Assembly: GCA_027627225.1 (NCBI GenBank)
Contig: CM051030.1
Span: 7,145,001-7,209,000 of the forward strand
Direction: 5' to 3'
DNA: 64,000 bases
From: Congeria kusceri
Taxonomy: Eukaryota; Mollusca; Bivalvia; Myida; Dreissenidae
Positions within the stretch are counted from its first letter, which is position 1; each line of letters opens with the position of its first letter. Position numbers and translations under genes: made by a program. Positions 11,300-23,708 of the stretch are shown here, piece after piece. Under the pieces are notes generated by a model. The model searched no databases and had not been told where the DNA came from. It saw only the letters and a list, made by a program, of their open reading frames with translations.

Positions 11300-11900
11300 T
11301 GCATTTAACTTTGGTGATTGTATATGACGTTACCAAAAAATAAATGCAGAGAAATGTATGTTAAAAGAAACATTAATTTATTTTTTTAAATTTAAGATGA
11401 TACTGTAAAAGTGTGTATATAATGTGTATACTATGTGCAGAAAAGATAAAATCATTACAAAAGAAACATGCACTAATTCCATGTTTTATTTATAGTGATT
11501 ATATAATCCTTTTTACCAACTATTCAGCCACGCCTGGTTATTCAACCACCCAATATAATGGATTTTAATTATTATTTCTTATAAAACTTGTGTTAGTTAT
11601 CTGTATTGAGAACATTCCATTACATAATTATTTTTTGTTGAATTGAAAATTTAGATTTTGTCTGAGGAAATTAATTTTTTTTTTTAGAAAATTTTCTAAA
11701 ATTGCTACACACTTTGTGAATAACCCAAAACATAAATTTTCAAACAGCGTGTTAGTGTTTGTAAGTCTAATATAGAATACTGTTAATGAATAATATCAAA
11801 ATTGTTCCAAAATTTTAGTGTTTTCCTATCAAAATGAAGACTGTCCGAAATTGTAGGAAACATCTAAAATAAATCCTAGATGCTAGGGTGCGTTGCTTGA
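11300..11900. other. Intergenic stretch, no gene recognised
   Basis: AT-rich sequence. No supported feature. Confidence 0.4.
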
Positions 11901-11904
11901 AGTG

Positions 11905-12480
11905 TTCGGTAGCTAAGTGAATGGCTAATCTCTCAATTATCCGGCCGTTATTTTGTAGGTAAATAAGTACGACCTTGATCTTGGACCTAGGGACCTGATT
12001 CTTGCGCGCGACACACCATCTCATCATGCTTAACACTTCTGGCAAGTAATTTGAAAATATGTCCATGTCAGACAAAATTATCCTCCAGACAGAGTATTAA
12101 TTCTTTTTTTTTTACCTTTGACCTTAAACTGTGACCTTGACCGTGGACCTAGCTTAAAGCGCGATACACTGTCTTATATCACTTCTACCAAGTTATTTGA
12201 AAATGCTGACTCTTAACATGAATTTTAACATGAATACATATATTTGACCTTTAAGTGTGACCTTGACCTTGGATCATGGTATCTGGTTCTTGCATGTGAC
12301 ATACCACCTCAGAATGTTTATCACTTCTGAAAAGTAATTCGAAGGGTTAGGGTTAACCCTCCTACCCTGCTGGACAAAATTATACACCGGACAAGGTCTA
12401 TGGCTTATATTCGTATATTTGACCTTTGACTTTTAAGTGTGACCTTGACCTTTGACCTAGAGTTCTTGCACATGATTCGT
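11905..12480. repeat. Tandem/degenerate TGACCTTGACC repeat units
   Basis: Three to four units each carry GTGACCTTGACCTTGGACCT, a promoter-like GCGCGACACACC[AG]TCT segment, and TTAACACTTCTGGCAAG. At least one TGACCTTTGACCT occurs, which on the other strand is AGGTCAAAGGTCA, a perfect DR1 arrangement of nuclear-receptor half sites. Binding is not shown. Confidence 0.75.
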
Positions 12481-13240
12481 TGTCTTACCATGCTTAGCAC
12501 TTCTGCAAATTGGATGAACATTGCTGGATATAGAGAGCGGAAACAACTAAAAAGACCAATTTCAGATAATTCAAGGGCAATAACTCCACAAAACCTGGAG
12601 CGATTTGGCTGGTTATTAGACAATACCGCGCAATCTTTAATAGGGGGCATAAACATCAATTTTGGTGAAGATAAGATGAACATTGCTAAAACGGTCAGTT
12701 TTAGTTAAATAAAGGGCCATTACTCTGCGGTTCCTGTGGCAATTTAGATGATCATAAAACTTGTCTAAGATATTATAATCTCAGACATTTTATTCAAGTT
12801 TGGTTAAGATCAGACCGGAAACAGCTAAAAAAGTTAATTCTAGATAATCAAAGGGCCATAAATCTACAGTTACTTGAACGATTTGGTTGATTATCCAACT
12901 TCACCGTGGTCACAAAGATTTCCACTAAGTTTGATGAAGATCAGATGACACTTGTTGGACTTGAGAGTGAAAGAGTGGAAACGGCTTAAAGGGCCAAAAT
13001 CAAATAATTCAAGGACCGTAACTCGAGTGCGATTTAGCTGATTATTGCGCTTTGCAAAGAACTTGACTGAGATATTTAATAACAAACATTTTCATAAAGT
13101 TTGGCTGATTATCACACTTGGCCTAGATATTATGCCCACAAACATGTTCATGAAGTTTGGTGAAGATAAGATGAAAATTGTTGGACTAATTGAGCGGAAA
13201 CGAATATTAATACCAACCAACCAACATTAGCAAACCAATA
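12481..13240. repeat. Degenerate tandem repeat, GCGATTTGGCTGATTAT family
   Basis: Three to four diverged units share AAAGGGCCATAACTC, GATTTGGCTG[GA]TTAT, TAGATATTATG.CCACAAAC and TTTGGTGAAGATAAGATGAA. A reverse-complement copy lies at 58788-59000 inside the WAP gene. Short frames on both strands (for example plus 12439-12708) do not resemble a protein. Confidence 0.75.
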
Positions 13241-13286
13241 TACCCTGCCATCTTTGATGTGGGGCATAGTTAATAGCTTGATTATT

Positions 13287-13560
13287 AACAAGACCTGTCA
13301 CAGGACAGCGCACTCGATATGTTTGTACTGTTGCACGCAAACCTTAACCTGAACGTTTTACGTACAAAATGAGGCAAATTTTTGCTAAATTGCAGGTCAG
13401 AGTTAACGACCTTGGTCAATGACCTTACATAATGACCCTGAAGACATGTGTGAAGTTTCAGTTGAATATCTGTAGTAGATAAAGAAATATGGAGTTGTTG
13501 CACGCAAACTTTAACCTGAATTTCTAACTACGAAAAGGGGCATAATTCTACTAAATTTCA
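13287..13560 (+). mobile_element. Diverged element with AACAAG.CCTGTC head
   Basis: Begins AACAAGACCTGTCACAGGAC followed by AGCGCACTCGA, a diverged form of the head at 27928 and 36203. It then carries two diverged copies of a unit starting GTTGCACGCAAAC (about 13332 and 13497). The 3' boundary is unclear. Confidence 0.55.
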
Positions 13561-13564
13561 GGTC

Positions 13565-16500
13565 ACATATATATATTTTTACACCTACCCTTTAAAAGTA
13601 AGTCCGATCAGTTTAAGAACCTACTGTGTACTGACATAATTATAGACATTGACATTGAAAGTGTAATTGTGCAGTTTAGCTTGCAAAAAGGACAGAAAAT
13701 AAGACTGTGTTTGTTTCAGCTCTACTTGAGAGTAAAATGTTCGAAGTAAAGAAATCTTTTGTCAGTTATCCTAACATGCAGATCTTCATTACTTCATAAG
13801 TACAATGTATCTAGTAATGCTCATAATACACCATATTCACATTTTTTTCAAAATCCTATAGTAGGGTGGGGTCTGGGGGGTCTGCATAACTGAAACAATA
13901 TTGCGAATCCACATGAATATATAGATAGCTACGACCCTGAAATTGCGTCAACTGTGCGCTCCCCCGAAACTTTTCAAGGGGCATTTAACAATGCAAATTT
14001 GGCCACTGTGCAACCGTTCAAACGGATAAACTTACGTTTTACATGGCTAATGCACTCCCAGCTGAGCTAAATGTCTTTAATTCAATTCATGAGGTGAATT
14101 ACACACTCGCGGCAATTGTTGTTATTGTGACTTGTGGGTTCTTTGAGGAAATTACTTGTTCCCCTCCCCCCCCCAAAAAAAACCCCCTGCTGTGCAGACA
14201 ATGAAGGACTTAAACATAGGGCATTTGTTTTTGCAAAACCAATGTGCTTTTCGTCTATCATAACCATGTTTTTTAACTATTAGTATATCAAAGCAATTCA
14301 CAAATTCTATTTCATCAATGAAAATTACAACAATTTCTCATCTAACACAATGGTTAATGTGTTGTGTCACCTTGGCACCCATTTATTCGGCAGTCATACC
14401 GGGAAGATATCGTGTGTCTGTAAGATTAATCATGACATGATCACAATCTTAAAATGTAATAACGAAGCCTAAGTTGTTCATTTCCAACATTTGTGTCATT
14501 TTATACCACCCTGGTTTGATTAAACTAGCCAAATCCTGCTTCAACATGATAAACATGTCATTTTATACTTAAAGGGACTATGTCAACACAAAATGATCCC
14601 TTTCAGCAATTTAAATGTTTTTATGTTACAGAAATCAGCAATATAAAGGCGTATACAATATATAACGTTTGAGTAATTTATTACATTATAAGAATTTTGA
14701 ATTAAAAAAAAAACATAAAGAAAAACAACCTGAGTGGGTATCGAATTACACCCAAGGAACATTTCTGTGAAATTATTTGGAAACCCAACCAGTGGTTTCT
14801 GTCAAGAAAATTTGCAAAGTTTTCAATATAGTCATATAAATAAAAATAGTCCCTGGCTTCCATGTTTATCAACGGAGCGGAACACTTTGGGCAACTTTCA
14901 TAGATGTGTGGAGTTTACCATGTCTATTTATATTACGTAAGTAAGTACTTCTTTTAATAAAATTATATTAAATGTTGAGAGAAAGTTGTGTCCAGATTGC
15001 ATATTAAGAGAGAACTAAAACTAACATATTTGTTTACTGCACAGTAAAAAAAAACATACCACATGTACTGTATATGCCCATGGGCGCATATGCGGTTCTT
15101 ATTGTCCCAAGTCAAAACTGAATGTACCCGTTGCTGTAGGATAAACAACCAAATAAATACTTTTTACAAACAACAATGGTGAATTAAATAAACAAAAAAA
15201 AACATTTGCCCAAACACTGACCAATAGATAATTTACCTGCTTTTAAAATAACACCTTTAAGATACATCAACCCAGTTTCAGAAACGAACCTGATATTATG
15301 AAACTAATGGTTGAAGAAAAATCAGACTGTTTAAGAATAGATGATATCAAAATGCGGTTTAAAATGCAAAGCACTTAAACCGGATAGTTTTCTTTCATGC
15401 CCCAATGAAAACACCGATCTCAATTTTCGCAATAAAATGTGAAATGTTTGACTTTATGGACGAAATAGGTATCATTTTACCCACCTTTGACATATATGCA
15501 GTCGGAAAATGTGGTCCATCATACCTATTTACATTGTTACTGAATACATGAATAAAGAAAGGAAAATAACGTAGAAAATTTGAAAAAGCTAGTCAGTTGA
15601 TACATTTGAGGTATATATTTGAGAACAATTCTTCGGGATTTGTCATGGACTTATTTCAATTTAATACTGCTTGTGTAGCATCAAATGTCACCAAAAACTC
15701 CAGACATTAACATAATTATTATACTTACTAGTATTACAATATATCTAAAGTAATATAGTACCAAAAGATGTAATCGGAGCAGGATGTGCTTCAAAAAATG
15801 ATTGTGCTTCAAAAAATGATTGTTCAGACAAACAGCAGACACCTACACCTGTTGGGGTGTAACAATATCACTGACTCGCATTTTCTACAAGCTGTAAGCG
15901 CTACACTTCGACATAATGCTGGAAATATGACACGATCAACAATACAGAATCAAACTTGAGGTAAAAACTGCAGAAAACAACTAAATGCTGGAAATGACAG
16001 AAATCGTACACACAATACCGTTAGCTATACAGACACTATTATGCTATCCATAATACGGAAAATGAATCATTATTACTTTCAATTAAACGTTATTTGTTCA
16101 CAGACGATGCGTGTCCTGCAACCCAACATAATACTTCTAAAAAGACAATCAGAGCACCCGAAAGGAATGTCTATTCGGCGAACACATGTAAAACGCTCAC
16201 GGTCGCGTGGTTAAAATATTCCAAATGAACAGTTCGGTTGCAATTGTTATATGGTAATGGAGAACAAGCCAACACAAGTCAATTATTTAAAGATAATAAC
16301 ATTTGGTATTTTAATATTCGAGGTCCCCTAAGTCTATAGATATATCAAATATACATTTTATATTTTTAGAACTCTATAAATACACTTCATCAAATACACG
16401 CGTGAAAAAGAAATAAATATAATTAGATTGTTGAGAAAAATATGTACATATTAAAATTATATTATCTAGTTTTTCCACTTATATTTTCATAACGGTTTAT

Positions 16501-16795
16501 TCATTGAATGCAAACTCATATTTATGTATCGCAGTCTAATTAAGAAAGCAAACCGGAAGAACGTGTTTTTCCGCATCAAGTCCCTTTCTCCCAAGTATCG
16601 AAACGAAGTCGAATAGAATTAAGGCCTAAAGGATCAATTCAAATTTTCACCAATGAAGAGTCAAAATTAGAAAAAAACATTTATTTTCCTGCTAATGTAC
16701 AAGTTTAAATTGTGTTAAAAGTGCAGTTTTATTTGAGACGTAGTTATTTTAAAGAAGTTAGAAAATAATTTCGCCATAGTACTGGTTTTTAATAC
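13565..16795. other. Long intergenic stretch, no gene recognised
   Basis: Contains homopolymer runs (C then A near 14165), an AAAGGGACTATGTCAACA motif at 14573 resembling the ends of the inverted-repeat element at 24587, and an 18-base direct duplication (TGTGCTTCAAAAAATGAT) at about 15787. I could not support any exon. Confidence 0.4.
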
Positions 16796-16797
16796 AC

Positions 16798-16846
16798 TTC
16801 GCCCTATGGTCACGATTACATATATATATATATATATATATATATG
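16798..16846. repeat. (TA)n tract with 26-bp flank shared with 9.0 kb
   Basis: The 26 bases at 16798-16823 are the exact reverse complement of 9023-9048 and lead into a short (TA)n run. Two independent loci sharing this edge in opposite orientation suggest copies of one element. Confidence 0.8.
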
Positions 16847-16849
16847 GTT

Positions 16850-17580
16850 ATGTGTATATAGGCGCAGCTTTGTTACTTGTTACAACAGTTTACAATTAAC
16901 GTAACGTCGACGTCAACACGGACATATTAAGCATATTTTTGTATGCTGACGTAAACAAATGAAAGCCAAACATCCTTTTTTTTCGGCGAAAAACGTGTTA
17001 TTAGTATAACAAGCAACAAATAGAGATTACGTAACAAATAAGTTGAAATGGCAGGTGGTTTGGTGATATGATGTTTGATTTTCAGTTTAACAGTTGTTTA
17101 TTAACTTATTGACTTTTTCGTCACATTTTTTGTCATTTCCTCATTCTATTTAACCGTTCTATTTAAGCCCATTTGAGCCGAACATGATAAACTGGACATC
17201 GTTGCCTGTACATTATTTGCAAACACCGTGCCCTTTGACGATAAGAAAATAGTCCATGATGTTATAGAACTGTTATTGATCAAACAAACTTTTTTTTACA
17301 AGAATGTTATTGCTTTGAATGTTTAAAGTTTTGATGTTGATTATATGATGCTACATCTTTAGATCTTTTTAACAAAAAGTAATATAGTTGATATTTGTTT
17401 TTGCTTTCATTTCATCGTACCTCAGAAAGTCGCTTATCTGCTACTCTGGTTTACATCCAACCATTGAGTAATTAAATGGTAATGATTTGAATAAGTATTA
17501 TTTCTCTATATGTCTTTTTAATTTGAATTGCATTGCAACGAGGTTATATTTATTTACGCTTAAATGTATTATAAATAAAT
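16850..17580. other. Intergenic stretch, no gene recognised
   Basis: AT-rich, without supported features. Confidence 0.4.
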
Positions 17581-17584
17581 CTGT

Positions 17585-17815
17585 ACCAAGTGTGAGGTTC
17601 GAGCGCCCGTAAATCGGTTTAAACCCCCTGAGCTTTGCATTGACCGTTCAAAGGCGGCGACCCCACATTTTATTCCTGTTTGTATGTTGTGTTTGTTTCG
17701 TGTTTTAAAATTATACTTGTGTTTTTTTTGTGCAATTTGGTCCCTTGCCGTAAATAAAGGACCCTGTGCTACAAATAAGAGTTTTCTCCTGCTGCCGCAG
17801 CTGGAGTTTCACTTT
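17585..17815 (+). repeat. Interspersed repeat with AATAAAGGACCCTGTGCT tail
   Basis: This compact segment runs from AAGTGTGAGGTTCGAGCG through TAAATCGGTTTAAACCCCCTG to CTGCTGCCGCAGCTGGAG, and contains AATAAA near 17753. Composition and phrase structure differ from the flanks, and I recall similar segments from bivalve genomes. It may be the 3' end of a retroelement. Confidence 0.45.
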
Positions 17816-17819
17816 GTTT

Positions 17820-18790
17820 ACATTTTTATAACATGGCAACAATCATTATTTTTGCAATAATTGTTGAAAATAACAAAAAATGTTGCACTTGAGTTTCCGT
17901 CACTCATATTCATATTCCGATCTTTAAATAGCGATCAGATAAACATGATATAAAATATCGATAGTATATAGCTCAAGTTTATACGACGGGTTGGTATCGA
18001 TTTACTTATGGTAATAGGATAAAATAAGACAATGCTACTCATTGCTACATCAATAAAAAAGTACAATATATTTAACAACGTTGTTTTAAAGCCGGAAAAC
18101 ATTTTGTCATCCATGAAGTCTGTTTATCAAACACAGAATTTGTATACATATACATATCAGTGTTGTTCCATGCCAAACTGCTCGAGTAGGAAAACATGTA
18201 CAGATGTTTATAAAGACATCTAGCATGATACAAAATCGACAAATTCATGTTACGCGTGTTACCGAAATACTGAATTACAACCGAAATACCAGAATATCCG
18301 TCGTATTTACCATTCAGTCGTTTACAAATACTTCTTTATTAGGACGCCTTATTTATTTATTTTTGTTATAAAATAATATTATTATTCTGAAACTATTACA
18401 CTACGTTGATATTTACCCACCAATCAAAACCCAGAATTATTTGCGTATGCTATTTTAAACGATCGACCATTTTGGCATAATGTACATGTCTCCACATATT
18501 TTAGTAAGTGCATACATGCGTCTATTGGTAACAAAACAGCACCCATAATATTATACATTTCCGACCATGAAAAGTAATAGCGACTTACTCACTCTGTCGA
18601 TGCTCATAATTTAGTTTAATTCATAAACAATTCATTTTAAATGAATATCTGTTAAAATATGTATATGTCTTGAAATCAGACGAGCGACAGTTCTGACTGA
18701 CAATTCACACAAAAATGCTGTACTCAAAATTTGTATCCACTTTTACTGTTCAAATATCATTAACACAAATTTTAAATAGTCTGTGAATGT
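17820..18790. other. Intergenic stretch, no gene recognised
   Basis: A 63-codon plus frame at 18032-18223 ends in a short cysteine-containing stretch (YQCCSMPNCSSRKTC). It has no splice context, signal peptide or paralogue in the window, so I do not call it a gene. Confidence 0.35.
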
Positions 18791-18794
18791 CATG

Positions 18795-18900
18795 TAAAAC
18801 GAGTAGTTTGCTCGAAATGAGCGCGAAAAGTCTAACCATTACAACGTCACGTCCTACTCATGGAAAGGGTGCGTATACTGACAATTGGCTCTTCTCGATA
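18795..18900 (+). repeat. Degenerate third copy of the 39.2/46.9 kb repeat
   Basis: AGCGCGAAAAGTC, ACAACGTCACGTCC, CTCATGGAAAGGGTGCGT and ATACTGAC line up in order with the better preserved copies near 39605 and 47415. Only about 100 bases are recognisable. Confidence 0.6.
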
Positions 18901-19910
18901 TATAGACGAGTCGACTGGGAATGAAAACTGCCTAGTGAAAAGGACATTGAAATCTTTACTTTTGAATAAAAGTTTCTAAGTGCAAAACAACAAACTCAGT
19001 CCATCTGTTTCAAGAAAGATATTCAGTTGTACCTATCATTGAAACCATTGAAAACATATTTGCTATTGGTTTATACAAACGAGACCTATGTGTGAAGTAA
19101 ATATTCAATTACTAGTTAATAAAATATGATTTTATTTTTGAAACTATTATACCATACTAGCCGTCGAGTCGAAAGGTTCACAAAAAAATCTGTCTTTTTC
19201 AGAAATATGTTGCAGTAATAACAGTTGCTTATGTCTCTTTTATAGATGATTGAACAATTCGCTAGCTCTCTGTGATTAATACATTTCTTTTTATTATAAG
19301 TCCATCATAACTCCCAAATGCATGTCTCAATACTTAGGTGCTTATACTTTTGATGCAGTGAAGATGTATCGTGTATAGCATGTAATTATATTTTATACAC
19401 ATGAATTGAATCATGACACTCAAGATTTTAAGCTGAAAATAATATACAATATTACATTGTACTGAAATTGTTTTCGTATGTACTGTGCATAATCATAACA
19501 AAACATTTTTAAGATTTGCATTTATCAGCTTATAGTTATAAATAATGTCCGAAACATTTAAGAAATGTGTCAGTCATGACAATCACATTATTTCCATGTA
19601 CTAACCGTTTATATCATTCGGCTATTGTATGTGTACCTAACTTACTGGTGGCCCAATTTACACCTAAGAACTTAAGATAAATAAAACATGTGTAGCACTT
19701 GGCATGGATGAGTAATATAAATAAAATATTAGTGGCGACATTTACAATGTTATATTGAAAAAGTCCATCGGCTGGAATTCGAAATATTTCAGATTGTGTA
19801 ACATGTTTTTCGGTACAATGCTTTATTGGATTTTGAAACTTCATTAAACAAACATGGTGACATACACATTATTTCTCGGGCCTTAGAGCACATGACCATA
19901 TCCACACACA
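18901..19910. other. Intergenic stretch, no gene recognised
   Basis: AT-rich. The 76-codon minus frame at 19614-19844 has no recognisable motif. Confidence 0.4.
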
Positions 19911-19913
19911 ATA

Positions 19914-20004
19914 TTATTATTATTATTATTATTATTATTATGATGATGATGATGATTATTATTATTATTATTATTATTGTTATTATTAATTATTATTATT
20001 ATTA
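19914..20004. repeat. Compound (ATT)n-(GAT)n-(ATT)n microsatellite
   Basis: About 30 trinucleotide units change from ATT to GAT and back to ATT. Confidence 0.95.
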
Positions 20005-20365
20005 AGCTGCAAAGCCGGGCACCTGCCCAAATTTTCCATCCGTATTCGGCGGCCTCTGCATTGCCCTTTGCGGCTCAGACTCGAAGACCTTAAGTGTTGT
20101 ATGGTCGGGTGTTTGCGCGTATGTATGAGTCCTGAAGGTATCTACACGACGTCGGGAAACAGAATCAAACATTGGGAAAGATCTAGAGTGAAAGAACTCC
20201 TTTTTGACCCCATCCCTGCTGCCCCTCTAGGCTGTTCAAAAAACAGAAATGTTGAATATCTTTTGAAAACGAATATGTTTTAGCAAATATTCAATGATCG
20301 GATAGATTAAACGTAAAACCTTAATTAGAAGTATTAGACAGGAAAACCCTGGATTAAGCAAATAA

Positions 20366-21197
20366 TTAGAAAATGTCAACAACCTGGTCCAGCTTTTCCA
20401 CCCTGCTCCGTTTGGGCAGCACACTGTACCTTTTTCGATCCTAGATCTTTCCGTAACAATCAGTTAAAGTCATTAGATATACTTAAATTAAAAATAATAC
20501 AGTTGTTATTTTAACTAAATTAATATTATGTTAGATGTAAAATATACCAGATCGTGTATTGTATTTATTTAATTCGATTGTCGGTAAAACTGTATTAATA
20601 GTAAATGAATAGTACTGTTTTTGCTATTGAAATGCGTAGACGTTTACACTGCTTTATGCGATCGTTGATAAAAACAGTCACAAAACAACAACACACAAAA
20701 ATACTGCAGCTTGAAATAGTTTATAGTAATATAGTATAATCAGACCCCTATTTATTTAGATACTACTTAAAATTATAGAATGTTTGGTAACATACTCATA
20801 ACTGCTCCTCGTGTTGGTTTAAATTTACTGAACAAAGATATAATACTACTCGTTATACACAATTTACAGTTAAAGGCAGTACATGCACATACAAGGGCAA
20901 AGTTTATGCAGACGGTTCCAGCTTCAAAGACGATTGCAATACGTGTAGCTGTTCAGGTGGATACGTTTCATGTACCGAAATCGGTTGCCTTGGTAAATAG
21001 TAATTTCTACATATTGCTAAGCACATTTGGCCCACTCGTGGAATTCAATTGATCGTACTTGCTTTACTTTACATCGAATCGATTAAAAACAACACCATTT
21101 TCAATTTTCAAGAAATATTATTGTTCACAATATAATGGTATAACCCGGCGGCGCCGTACACAATATACGTTCAATAATGTAAAAACGTTTCAAGGAA
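20366..21197 (+). repeat. Segmental duplication, copy A (contains an exon)
   Basis: About 830 bases match 53567-54415 in direct orientation with scattered substitutions and small indels. Homology starts at AATTAGAAAATGTCAACAAC and ends at TTTCAAGGAAAA, which in copy B is the acceptor of the next exon. The block includes one PLD exon with its flanking intron sequence. Confidence 0.9.
20870..20992 (+). CDS. Six-cysteine VWC-N/pacifastin-like exon (intact copy A)
   Basis: The acceptor AATTTACAG is followed by 123 bases in phase 1-1 and the donor G|GTAAAT. The exon encodes 41 residues with the pattern C-x16-C-x2-C-x-C-x6-C-x4-C, including KGKVYADGSSF and DCNTCSCSGG. The GK.Y.DG.SF part is typical of the N-terminal half of von Willebrand factor C domains, and the CNTC.C..G...CT...C part matches pacifastin-type inhibitors. 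I call it PLD for short. Both families are secreted, and pacifastins inhibit serine proteases. The exon lies 33 kb from the rest of the cluster, so whether it is spliced into that gene or is a stranded duplicate is unknown. All splice signals and all six Cys are intact here, whereas the copy at 54.1 kb is broken. Confidence 0.75.
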
Positions 21198-21439
21198 AAC
21201 TACACTGTGCAGGCAGTTCGAGATCCGAAAATGAGTAGGGTGCAGCTCCCTGTTATTTTGCTTTGAATCCTTCTCTACCATATTATATATGTGGCGGGGA
21301 AAAATCAATGAACGTAAGAATGATTGTAATGAAGGTGCTAGTTCATATATCATATATGAATCTTTGTCATGATATTATAACAACTAAATGAACCTACATG
21401 AAGGTTGGCAAACCGGACAGCATCTCCCTAGCGGGATGT

Positions 21440-21745
21440 ACATGTCCGCACAGTCAAGAACCGGACATATCACAGCACAGTCCCGGGGTGTACTGGTCCG
21501 CACAGTCAAGGACCAGGCATATCACAGCACAGTCCCGGGGTGTACTGGTCCGCACAGTCAAGGACCAGGCATATCACAGCACAGTCCCGGGGTGTACTGG
21601 TCCGCACAGTCAAGGACCAGGTATATCACAGCACAGTCCCGGGGTGTACTGGTCCGCACAGTCAAGGACCGGACATATCACAGCACAGTCCCGGGGTGTA
21701 CTGGTCCGCACAGGACCGGACATACCATAGCGCAGTCCAGGGGAC
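21440..21745. repeat. 52-bp minisatellite
   Basis: Five to six copies of a GC-rich 52-base unit (CATATCACAGCACAGTCCCG, then GGGTGTACTGG and TCCGCACAGTCAAGGACC) lie in tandem; two successive starts are at 21466 and 21518. Because 52 is not a multiple of three and the unit has no stops, all three plus frames are open through the array. The 97-129 codon frames are therefore by-products. Confidence 0.95.
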
Positions 21746-21749
21746 AGGG

Positions 21750-23045
21750 CGTTACCCTCTCTATCACCATTACATGAACAATACAGCAAGAGGCTTACAC
21801 ATCACGTACGCAGCTAGACTGAAAAAAAAGTAATTATTCTGTTATCTCAAACAATACAAAAACTATTTTATTTTAATTATTTGTAGCAGAAAATGTTGAT
21901 GACAAGCGTGAATATCATAGATCATTTATAAAAATTCTCACTTATTAAAGCGTATTCACATTGTAAAAGATCCAATCAAAATTACTCACTGACAAGAAAT
22001 ATATTTCGTCAACAAACGGTCGTGCGCTTTTGGTTGTCATACCGGATCTTAGCCATTTGCAGACATCAGCGGTAAAAATGTTGATAATTAACAACATGGT
22101 TTGCATAAATTAATTGTCGTTGGATTAAGTTGTTGTATACTTGAGCTTCCTTCTCATGGTACAAGGTTCTATTTCGACACTCTTTAATACAAAAAAATTA
22201 ATATATGTTTATACTATACGAGCAGTTATTATATTTTGTAAGGGTAAATAGAAATGTTTTTAATACTAACTTTCAGCTGGGACGTCTGAAACTAAAAATT
22301 GAAAGTTTAATTTAAAGATAGCAATCATGTAAATCCTGCACAATGAGCCAAGAAACACGTAAAAGCATATTGTCATAATTAAATGATATTTCAACTATTT
22401 GAATGTAACCATTTTAACCCTACGGAACTAAAAGAACTACTCTGTGTTGTATGTATTATAATTTGTTCATACCGAATGCTATTGATGAATTGTCACATAT
22501 AATCCATCTCCCTACTATATTCAATTGTAAATACACTTTGTATTTGTTTTTGATGGGACTATTTGTAATTTGGGTAAGTTTGGATTAACTGAAACAATTT
22601 CTACCAAACCATACATATTTCCGATGTGCGTCATATACCCATCTTAAAGCCCCATTTCATAAATATTTACTAAAAATGAACTTTTGTACAAATCGTTTCT
22701 AATGAACATCTTACCGACCAAATGCACAACAACCGCATTGAAATCGGTAAAATGATAACGTTGCTAACATTGTTTCGCATATATTCTGTAGGCGATAGCT
22801 GGTGGTGCCTCTGGAGCAAATCTGCATGTACAATTTACTACACACTGTGTATATTCCATTCGTACCAAGCGGTTTCGAACCTAGACATTGTAAAATGCGT
22901 GTCGTTAATAAGTAACACTTTTCAGTCGAATAAACGGCATTTTGGTCGGTAAGATGTTCGTAAGAAACGATTTCTGCAAAATTTATTTTAGTAAATATTT
23001 ATGGACTGTGCCTTACACAGGTGCTAATACATATAATAACATTGT
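21750..23045. other. Intergenic or intronic stretch, no gene recognised
   Basis: AT-rich. The plus frame at 22722-22952 has no recognisable motif. Confidence 0.4.
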
Positions 23046-23049
23046 TCAG

Positions 23050-23335
23050 GCCCGGCTAGTTCAGTTTGTAGAGCGCTGGACTGTTAACCTGGGTTTGTGG
23101 GTTCACTCCCCAGCCCGTCCACATAACTTGTGGGGGGATTGGAAATACTTTCATGAAATACTTTCAATGGCCATTTTCTCCATACCTCTGATTCCAGTAG
23201 GGCAGTTGTCAGCTACTGGCATAAGTATGAGCACTCGGTACTGGAAAAAACCGATTAGATCGGCTAAGCTTGCCCAGGGCTCGTATTCACAACTTATTCT
23301 ACCTTGGTAGTCATTATCTCTAATTAAATCAGTCA
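23050..23335 (+). mobile_element. tRNA-derived SINE, plus-strand copy
   Basis: A tRNA-like head (CCCGGCTAGTTCAGTTTGTA with GAGCGC, and B box GGGTTCACTCC) is followed by CACATAACTTGTGGGGGGATTG and, at the 3' end, GTAGGGCAGTTG and CGATTAGATCGGCTAAGCTTG. All these blocks recur in the same order in the minus-strand copy at 32345-32590, so they define one SINE family. Open frames on both strands are incidental. Confidence 0.85.
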
Positions 23336-23708
23336 TTATATAGAACGATTTGTTAATGGCATAAGAAACATTGGTACCCAGTACGCAAACGCAGAAGTAT
23401 TTTTTTCTTGAGTCTAAGTCATTGCTTTATTCTTAAGTCTAAGAATGGGTTGGTCAATACCGGCCCTGGAAAGGTGTGAGTAGGTGAAATGACCGCCGTT
23501 ATATGACTGAAAACTGTTGAATAGGGCGAACAAATCTAAACAAACAAACAAACAGGCTGAATGTTGTCATTGTCAACTTAATATTGGCTCGAAAGCACTT
23601 CAACAAGAGAATGGGTTACTTAACGTTTACTTAACGTACCTGACGCATAATCATGTGTTTAATACACTATTAGGTGGACAACGTTAACATCAATTGACAT
23701 GGATAATA

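Noticed and set aside
15778..15865. Segment reading CASKNDCASKNDCSDKQ and ending PTPVG, faintly like a WAP exon
   Set aside because: The cysteines come from an 18-base direct duplication, the KCC core and later Cys are absent, and no acceptor or donor fits.
18032..18223. 63-codon frame with YQCCSMPNCSSRKTC
   Set aside because: No signal peptide, splice sites or match to the PLD/WAP Cys patterns.
20780..21052. 90-codon plus frame over the duplicated exon
   Set aside because: It is out of frame with the splice-bounded six-Cys reading, which has the family pattern and matching splice sites.
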